Positions 17,875 through 26,800 of a stretch of DNA of 28,014 nt are shown piece after piece (the stretch's first letter is position 1; every line of letters starts with the position of its first letter). The notes beneath the pieces were generated by a model. The model was not told the DNA's origin. It searched no databases and was given only the letters and a program-made list of their open reading frames with translations. Source of the DNA: an uncultured Bacteroidales bacterium (GTDB lineage: Bacteria; Bacteroidota; Bacteroidia; Bacteroidales; Paludibacteraceae); assembly GCA_937885465.1 (NCBI GenBank), contig CAKZZM010000094.1:1-28014 (forward strand), read 5' to 3'. Both the position numbers and the translations under genes were made by a program.

Positions 17875-20800
17875 TTACTTTATAGGGTTTTCAACTAATG
17901 CGCCTTGTGCGTTATACACTCTGCCGTCTGTTGCGAAGATGTAGAGTGTGCCGTTGATAACGCGCTTCTGAGGCTGATTTTCTTCTTCTGAGGATATTGT
18001 CAGTAGGACGGGTGCTTTGAGCGAACCATGGTGGGAGTCGGGGATGTTTCTTATGTCGGTATCTCGGTATTTCGGTATCTCGGTATCTCGATTTTCCTTT
18101 ATGACCGGCTGAAGCACGATGCCGTCTTCTGTTTGGAAGGTGAGTCTCTCGCCCGCCTTGTCGCTTTGGATGGTGAGGAAATAGAGCGTGTCGCCGTCAA
18201 TGACTTGCGGCATAGCAACACCCGCGAGTTCAGAGCCTACATAAACGAAGAGACGGGCTGCTTTATCAGCCAATATTGGCTGATGCACAACACGCGCAAT
18301 CATCGTCATATTGGTTGCGGCGGTGGGGTTGGAGAAGGCGGGAGACTCTTCGGTATTCCGGGATTTCGGTATTCCGGTATTCCGGGATTTCTGCATAACG
18401 TTATTCCGACTATTTTTGTCATAGAAATGAATTACCACATCACCTTCACCCATTCGGCGGAAGAGGTATCCTTCGCCCGGGCGGATGGCGGTCAGGTTGC
18501 CCACCCATTTCTTGTCGGTAGAGAAGACAGCGAACTTATCGTGACTCTTCAGCAGGTCGCCCGCCGTAGCGTTGTCGAAATAGTCGGCAAGGGCTTCGGT
18601 GACGGTTGTCGCTTCGCTGTAATGACATGGCAGCGGACTCCACTTGCCGCCTCCGAGCAGGGTTACACGCATCGAGTCTTGACGCAGCTTGCCACCCGTC
18701 ACACGCATCGTGTTGCCTTCCTTGCAATAAACCATGTGGGTATAGATATTGCGGAAATGGTAGAGCGAGCCGGTGAAGCGATCGAGCGACTCGCTGTAAG
18801 TGCAGAAGTTGCGCGTTACAGGGTTCTTGATAAGGTCGCCTTCGGTCCACGGGTCGGAAGCGGTCATTATGTTATTGATAACGCCCGTATTATCGGCATT
18901 GACATTGATATTAAACGATGTCCAAGTCCATCCTGCATTGAGTGTTATGTTCTGCGTTTCGCTGCCGCCTGCGGTGAAGCGTATCGGCTCTTCGTTGCCG
19001 CAACCATAGACATTGCCGTGTGCGAACTTCACATCTACAGACGGGGTGAGACTGAACACCTTGCCGGTCGATGCCTGCCAGAGTTGGAAGGTGATTTCCT
19101 TACCCGACATCGCCTCGTTGCCATAGACGGTAAGGAACACCTCCGATTTATTGGTGAGATTGTCGAACGCCACATTAGCCATACCGACACACACGTTGTG
19201 GTAGAGGGCAATGACCTTGTCGGCGGAGTTGGTGTCGTATTTGTCGTCAATGAGTACCTGTCCGCAGAGCGACATATTCAGCGGATATTTGTTCTTGTCG
19301 GGTTCGTCCCACGGGCAAGTAGCCTCATAGATGAAGTTCACCTTCAGAGGCTCGCTTAGTCCGTTCTCATCGGTCAGATAGACGAGGTCGGAGTAGTTGC
19401 CGACAGGTATGGAGGTATCAAAGGTGAAGGTGAGCGAGATGTCGTCTTCGGGCTGGATAGTACCATAGGTCGAACTGACTGTCAGCCAATCGGGCACGGA
19501 CTCGATGGTGTATTGATGACGCTTGCCGGAATTGTTGATGATACGTATATCACGGGTGTTATAGTCAGCATATTTGATTGCCAACTTGTCGGATATCCAG
19601 AAGTTCAACTGGCTGTCATCCCAACGTAGGCTGTTGCGGTCCACGTACGCCACCCACATCACAGGCGAGGGCATCGGGTTGCCGTTCAGGTCTTCCACAT
19701 CACGCACGGTAACAACCACGGTTCGCTTGTTGATTTCGCGGTCCTGCATCTTGAGGTTAATCATCAACTCATCTTGGTTGAAAGCCCAGTCGAAGTTGAG
19801 TTTCGAGAGCAGCTCATTGCCTGTGACGGGGGCATAGATTGCTTTATCAGCCATGCTTTCGACTTTCGACTTTTGACTTTCGACTATCAGCGGCACTTCT
19901 TTTTCTATCACATTGCCATTGGGGTCGGTGAATTGCCTTTGGTCGTTTGCGGAGAAGACGAGTTCGAGTACTCCGTTGGCGTTTTGTTTCTGCTCTTCGA
20001 AGGGCAGGTACGCCATCAGGCCCATCTCATCGCCTGCTGGCGAGTGGTTACCAAATTCTTCGACGAGCGTCTTGGGCAGTGCCTGCTCGAAGATGACAAA
20101 CTCATCGATATTACCCTCAAAGCCGTTGCCGCCGAAGTACATCGCACCGGTGATGCCTGCTAATTCGGTAGCGGCAAAGGTGGCGGTCATCTCGCCGTCC
20201 ACGAACGCCGAGACGTTGTTATAGGTGCGGTTGACGGTCAGCACGAAGTGGTGCCAGTTGTTCTCGGTTATCGCTCCGAGCGACCATTGGTTGCTGTCGG
20301 AGTGGAGGACGAGGTTGCCGTTCTCGAGGGCGAGCAAAGTGCCGGATTCCCCGGATTCTCCGGAACCTCCGGACTCTCCGGAATTGCCGGTTTCTCCGGA
20401 CTCTCCGGCAGTCCACCCTGCCTTGAATACATCGCCATTGGCAGAAACAGGGCGGAACCAGAGCATCAGCGTCTCGTCATACACCTTCGACCGCCCGAGC
20501 AAATTGCCGTTGAGTTGCACCTGTTCGCCGCTCTTTACAGCGAGCGAGATGCCCTGCGGCAGGTTCCACGAAGCGGTCTTCAGCGTGAGGGTAGCACCAT
20601 TAGCATAGTCTTTGACGGTAGTACCCGTACCTTCGTCCATAGTGTAGTACGCGAGCAACTCACGCTCATAGCCGGTCAGACGGCGCATGTGCGTAGCGGC
20701 TACCTCCTCTTGTGTCAGGGCTTTCGACCAGATACGCACCTCTTTCATAGCACCGCTATAGAGCCTGCCGAAGAAGAATGGTGCATTGAGCGTGTAGTCG

Positions 20801-23800
20801 GTCTCAAAGCTTGACTCACTATCCGTCACGTCCTTTGTTCCGGCAAAGAAACGGACTTGTCCCTGCTCATCGTCATAAACGAGGATCACACGTGTAAATT
20901 CGAGTATAGGTTCAATAACTTTAGACATAACCTTATCTGCTCCTATCTGTGCATAGAGTCGGTTATCCTCTGACACACCGAACCAAATACCGCCCTCGCT
21001 ATCGCCGTGTTCAAAGAATGTATATTCGACACCGTCCATCTCGGCATCAGGCTTTATAAGCAGGTCGATAGAGAACGACTTACTTGCTAAACTGCGACTT
21101 ACTTCGGTATTAGCACCATCGAACGAACCGTCGAAATGTACCGAAGTACCTGTCGTGATGCCCGTTGCGTTCGTCACACCTTTGATTTGGAAGTTATTGT
21201 CCTCATCTAAGTAGTTGCCTGCAATAGGTTCGTTGAAGCGCAGGCGCAGGTTATCGCCCACGCCGAGTATGGCGTTCACCGGCTCCGGCTCGCCGAAGAC
21301 GCGCGGCGGACGAGTGTCTTTCGTACCGCTGATGACAGGCGACGACTTAGTCACGAAGCCCGACCCGTAGCGGCAGAACGATACTGCACGCAGGTCATAA
21401 CGCTGCTCCATCGGGTCACGCTCGCCGTAGAAGCGGAACGGCACTATACGACCGTTCTCTATCAACGCCTTGTTGCCCGTAGCAAGCGCATAGAGCGAGT
21501 CGTTGGCGTAGAACGAACATTGGTTAACCCACATATCCTCGCTCTCGGTCGATAACTTATATTGGAACTCTATATGGTCGAAGTTCTTATGGTGTATGTC
21601 GAAGCCGTCGATATCCACGGGGATATAATAGCCGGTCGAGTCTTTTGCCGAGAGGGTGTTCATTATCCAGTTCTGTCGCGGCATAGCGATATTGACATCG
21701 CTTGACACCGGCAAGAAATGTACGGAGAGGTTTATGTCGGAGACTGTCTTCACGCAATCCGACGGATATAAAATCAGTCGCAGGTTATCGTAGTCATCTA
21801 CTGTTCCGCGTTCCACGCGCACCGTCTTAACGACAGGTTGCCCGGGCACAACCCAATAACTGATACCTTGCGTGAGCGGCATACCGTCCACCGTCACTAC
21901 TGCGCCGTTGGGGTTCGTCGTGCCGTCGAGCAATAATGTAAGGAAATGCCCTTGGTTGGCGACGCCGGTATCCACCTCGGAGTTGTTCATCAGTGTTACT
22001 TGGAAATATGCGCTGTTCTGCGGCTGCACATTGGTTATCTCATAGGTATTGGCGGTCATCTGCGGCTTCACTATCCACTGCGTGCCGTTGCTCATGAGTG
22101 TACCCTTGTTGTAGAAATTGGTGCGCTCCTCGTCCTCATGCGGACAGAAGGTGGCACCCGCTTCGGTTACGAACACATACGAGCCGTAGAGGGCATCGTT
22201 GTCATCGCTGAGAATATCTAATTCCTCGCGTATAAACTCCGTAGAACTCTCCCATACGCTGTCAAGCAGTACGCGATAGACACTCACGGTGATATCGCCA
22301 TCGGGGTCGGACACGATATTAAAGCCCGCCGTCTTTTTGATGGTCTTCACCTGTGTTGAACGGTCGTCACTCTCGAAATTCAGTACCGGCTCAAACGAGA
22401 AACTCAGTTTCGACTTGTTGTCTTCGACGCCCAACTCTTCGGGGTTCTTCTGCAGTGTCCTCTGTCCGTCTTCGTCTTCCACAGTGTTATAGAAATCTTG
22501 TAGTGCCGTAGCCGCCGATGTGCCAAAAGACTCGCCGCTGCGCGTGTCCCAGAAATCCATGAAGTTGTCTGCAATGGTTTGCAGAGCCGACTGTCCCGCA
22601 GAAGTGCCCGACTTCTCCAATTCATAGATGAGCAGGTCACCGCCTTGCGGCATCTCGTTGTAGTTGGCAGAGGCGGTATATGAGTCAGAGTGACTTACAG
22701 TAGCACCATACGACACGCTATAAGTACCCACTTTGGATACCGAAGAGCCGCGCGCCGTCACTTTCTCTTTCTCGTTCTGATAGAGGATGGTAGTCCATTC
22801 GAGCAACATATTATTCAGTGCGGCAACGCGGTCGGTGAATAGATTATCGCCCTGCGGCGTTACCATCTCATAATAACTCGCGGGCAGTGTGTCGGTTGTG
22901 TTTGTCATTTCGCCCGTCGGGTGATACCAATAGACAGGTTCGCCTGTCCGGTCGGCTGCCGCCTGCGCCTCTGCCTTGCTGTCGAACATGACTAACAGGT
23001 TCTGCCGCTCCATAGCCAATTCGGGCATCACGGTGTTAAGGATATAATGCTGCGTATAAGCAAAAGTGGTGTTGAGCGTGGAGCCGAGCACTATCTTTTG
23101 TCCTGTCACCAAGTGGAACGCCTTACCATCGGCAGTGGTGCCGGAGGCTATCTCTAACATCGCTCCCGCATCTCTTGCCGGTTGGCACATTTGGAACAGG
23201 CTGTCACCGATGAGGCTCACCGTCTTTGCCTTACCTGCCACTTGCGCAATGGTAGTGCCGAAGAACACGTCAGCCATCGCACCCACATACTTGGGTTCAG
23301 TTACTGACGAGGTAGAGATCCTGTCGGTAGTGGTTATGCTATAGTCATACTGATGACCCCATGCCCAACTGTGCGTGATAGGTATGGGGAAGGTGAACTG
23401 CCGGCTCGTGGTGTAGTTGGCACCGATATATGAACCTATGCCTTCCGGTGCACTCACTATACCTACATCCTGTGACACATTCAAGCCGTATTTCAGTTCG
23501 ATGTTCAATCCCGTTTCCCACTCGTAACTGTCTTTATATGAATATGAGTATGTCGTTCCTGACTCTATCCAAGCCGACGAGCCTGCGCCTCCCGGGTCGC
23601 GGATGATATCCAAGAGTACTATCTCGCTGTCGGTCATACGCAGGTCTTTCTCTTGTACTACCGTACCTGTCAGGAACCCGCTGAAGAGTGTCGTTTCCAC
23701 GATGTTGCCTTCCTGCTCTAAGGCGGCGGTCACTGTGCGAAGTGCGTTGTTGCCTATGTTGTTCACATCGATATTATCCACCATCAGCCATATACTGCTG

Positions 23801-26800
23801 TTCTGTCCGTAGCGGTCGAGCGCATACGACTGACTCTCGGTGGAGTTGTGCATGCCGTTGTGTATCGTTACCGAACCGCCGCGTAGCGGTACACGGTCGA
23901 GAGTACCCGACTGCGGGTCGTTGTTGTAGTAATAGTCTTCGTAAGCGCTTGCCACAAACTGATACTTCCTGCCACCGATAAACACGGGATGCTCTAACAG
24001 ATATTTCACCGAACCGTCGCTCTGCTTTTGATAGAGGTCCACCGTGCCTACAAGCGCGGGGTTGATATGACTCACTTCCATAGTCGGCTCACCCAAACCG
24101 TCGCGTTCAAGTCCGTAAATCATCTGGGTCATACTTACCAACATCGGCGTGTGGTAGATGCGGTCGTAGATGGCATTATAATGTACCGAATCACCATTCA
24201 AGAGTCCACCCTGCGAGGCGATACCTCCACTATAGGGATACTTATAGGATACCGAAGGGATAGCCGAATGTCTCTCCACTACCGTTATCTCTCCCTCATC
24301 TTTGTCGTACGTCCCTATATACTCTGTCTGCGGGGCATCGGTCAGGTCGAAGGTCTCACTGCCTTGCCCCGAACCAAAGAGCGTAGCGTAGCCGTTGGCT
24401 GTCGCCTGCACCACCTTATACTTGACGGGGAACAGATCGACTGCGAACTCACCCGTTGCGGGATCCGGTTGGATAGTGATGCGCTTCTTCTCAAAGAGGG
24501 TGTGCGTGGTGCCTACTACTCGTGCTGAATTATTGGGGCTTTCGACTTTCGACTTTTGACTTTCGACTATATGTTCCACCACCTGCATTATCGTATCTCT
24601 GTCGAGGTCGTCGGGGTCATGCACTATATGTGCGGTGTTGTCGCCTTCAAGTTGCAGCACGAGTTGCACATTGTCGCCGATGTTGTTTTTGCCCAAGCCG
24701 AAAGCTCGAGCCAAGTCGCGCTGGTCGTTACCACCTGCCACGCGACCTACTAACCTCACTTTCGTCATGTCGTAGAACCGCACGCCGTCAAGGGCTTTGG
24801 TCAGTGCGAACTCTTCCTCATCGCCCTCAACACGCAAGATACCGTCGCCTTCGAAGGTGTGTCCGTCTTTTATCACCTGCAAGCGACAGGGCTGTGAGAG
24901 CGGCACCACCAACTCGAAGTTACCGTTGATAGCCGATGTCAGCGGCGTATTGCCTCGGCGCACCGTGTCACCATTCAACAGGAACACAGCACCTGCTACC
25001 GGAATCGTACTGTTCTTGTACAGCACCCGACCTGTCAGGCGAGTGGTAGAGGTGTTCACGAAGTCGATACCCGATGCCACGGCGTTATCCTGCGACAGCG
25101 TGATGCTTGCCGTTCCCGCCGAAGTGTTATTAAACGAGAATGTACCGTACTGCGAAGTAGGAATAACGCTGTAATTCGATTCAAGTGTATATTCCAAACT
25201 GTCGAACTTATACGCGCCGCTTGCATCGGTTGTCAGTGTGCGCAAAGTGCTGCCTTCACCGTTTTGCAGGGCTACTGTAACGCCTGCCATACCTGTGTTG
25301 TCGGGCAGCAGTATGGAGCCGCTTATCTCGCCGTAAGGTGTGCGCCAGCCCTCTGCCGTGGCAGAGTTGGAGGTGTTTTTGCCGTTGCAGTTGTAGCGTG
25401 CCACAACGGTGTAGTCATAATGCTCGTTTGGCAGGGCACTGCGGTCGAAATAACTGCTTTCGGAAGTAACAATCAGTGTGTCTGCCGCATCGGTGGAGTT
25501 TTTCTGCTGACGAAGCACCACAAAATCATCGTAGTTGTTGGTATTGGTCAGCCACCGCAACAGCACGCCGCTCTTCATTGCAGTGGTGGCATCACCTTGT
25601 GTGGCTGTGAAGGATGTAATGGAAGCCCCCTCATCGAAGTACAGATTAGGTCCTGTCAGTTGCACCGGTAGCAGCGACACGGAGTCCTGCACATGCAAGT
25701 CGGAGCGGGTCTGGTCGATGCGCACGGCGTACTTGTAGTGGGAACAAGCCTTGTCTGCCACGTCAGTAAATGATGCCATCCACGAACCGTCAGCCTGTCT
25801 TACGATACTATCCTGCGGAATAATAAACTCCTGCATCTGCCCTGTCTCCTCGATGGTGCGTTGCAAGACGAGTTGCGCCGTCCGATCCCACATACAGCGA
25901 CCTTGTGAGATGATGTTCTCACTCATCATCACATTGTACAGACTATCGATGATAGAGGAGCGCATCTGCCAAATCTTTGTGCCTATATCATCGCCCGTGT
26001 AAGAAAACTCCGTTCCTGCTATATAGTATCCGTGTGACCACCAAGTCTTATTCACCACGTTACAACTGCCTCGGACATTACTGTATGTGAAGATTTGATT
26101 ATTGTTGCTGATGCTTGAATGTGTTATTCTGGTTTGCAGCGTACAATTCATAGGAGCGGAATATGCACCGGCAGGCAGGATTTGCCAGCTTCTTACCACC
26201 TTGCCCTCTTCATCCAATATACGGGTCTCCATGCAGGTGGCGGGATCAACGCTCCACTCATCGTGTTCGTAGGATAAGTTGATAGTGATATTCTTCGTAT
26301 CTAATATCTTGTTGATGCTATATGTGTAGTCGCACTTACTCTTGTCGATGGAAGTAACGGTTGTCGGTATCCGGTTGTCTATGTGGATTTTGAAATTAAC
26401 TTTATGGTTGTTCTCATAATCTGAGTCGAGCGTGTACTGTTCCTGCTCGGCTGCAAGCGGTGCAAGGAAATTATGTTTGAACATCGTCACATGCTTTGAG
26501 AAATCTTGGTCCCAGCCCCACACCGACGATGATGCACGACGGATACGGTAATAAACGGGTAAGCCGGGAATACTCACATTCCTTGCATGCAGCGTCACAT
26601 CAATTTCCACAAACGGCTCACCATTGAGGTCATTCACTACATAATGATTGACCCTTGTGGTCAGATGGTCGTTGTTGACTAATTTGGACGATACATTGCC
26701 CGTCCATGTGGCTCTGCTTTGGTCGGAATAGGTATATTGCGACTTGGTGGCATTGCGCACCATCGGCACCACCTCGATAGTGGTAGCATCGGAGAAATCT

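Noticed and set aside
18028..19359. 443-codon open frame on the plus strand
   Set aside because: It lies wholly antisense to giant protein B, has no recognisable domain, and its residue mix is that of a reversed frame.
18057..20404. Short repeats in giant B as a CRISPR array
   Set aside because: The units are 7-9 nt in direct tandem without spacers and lie in frame within a coding region.
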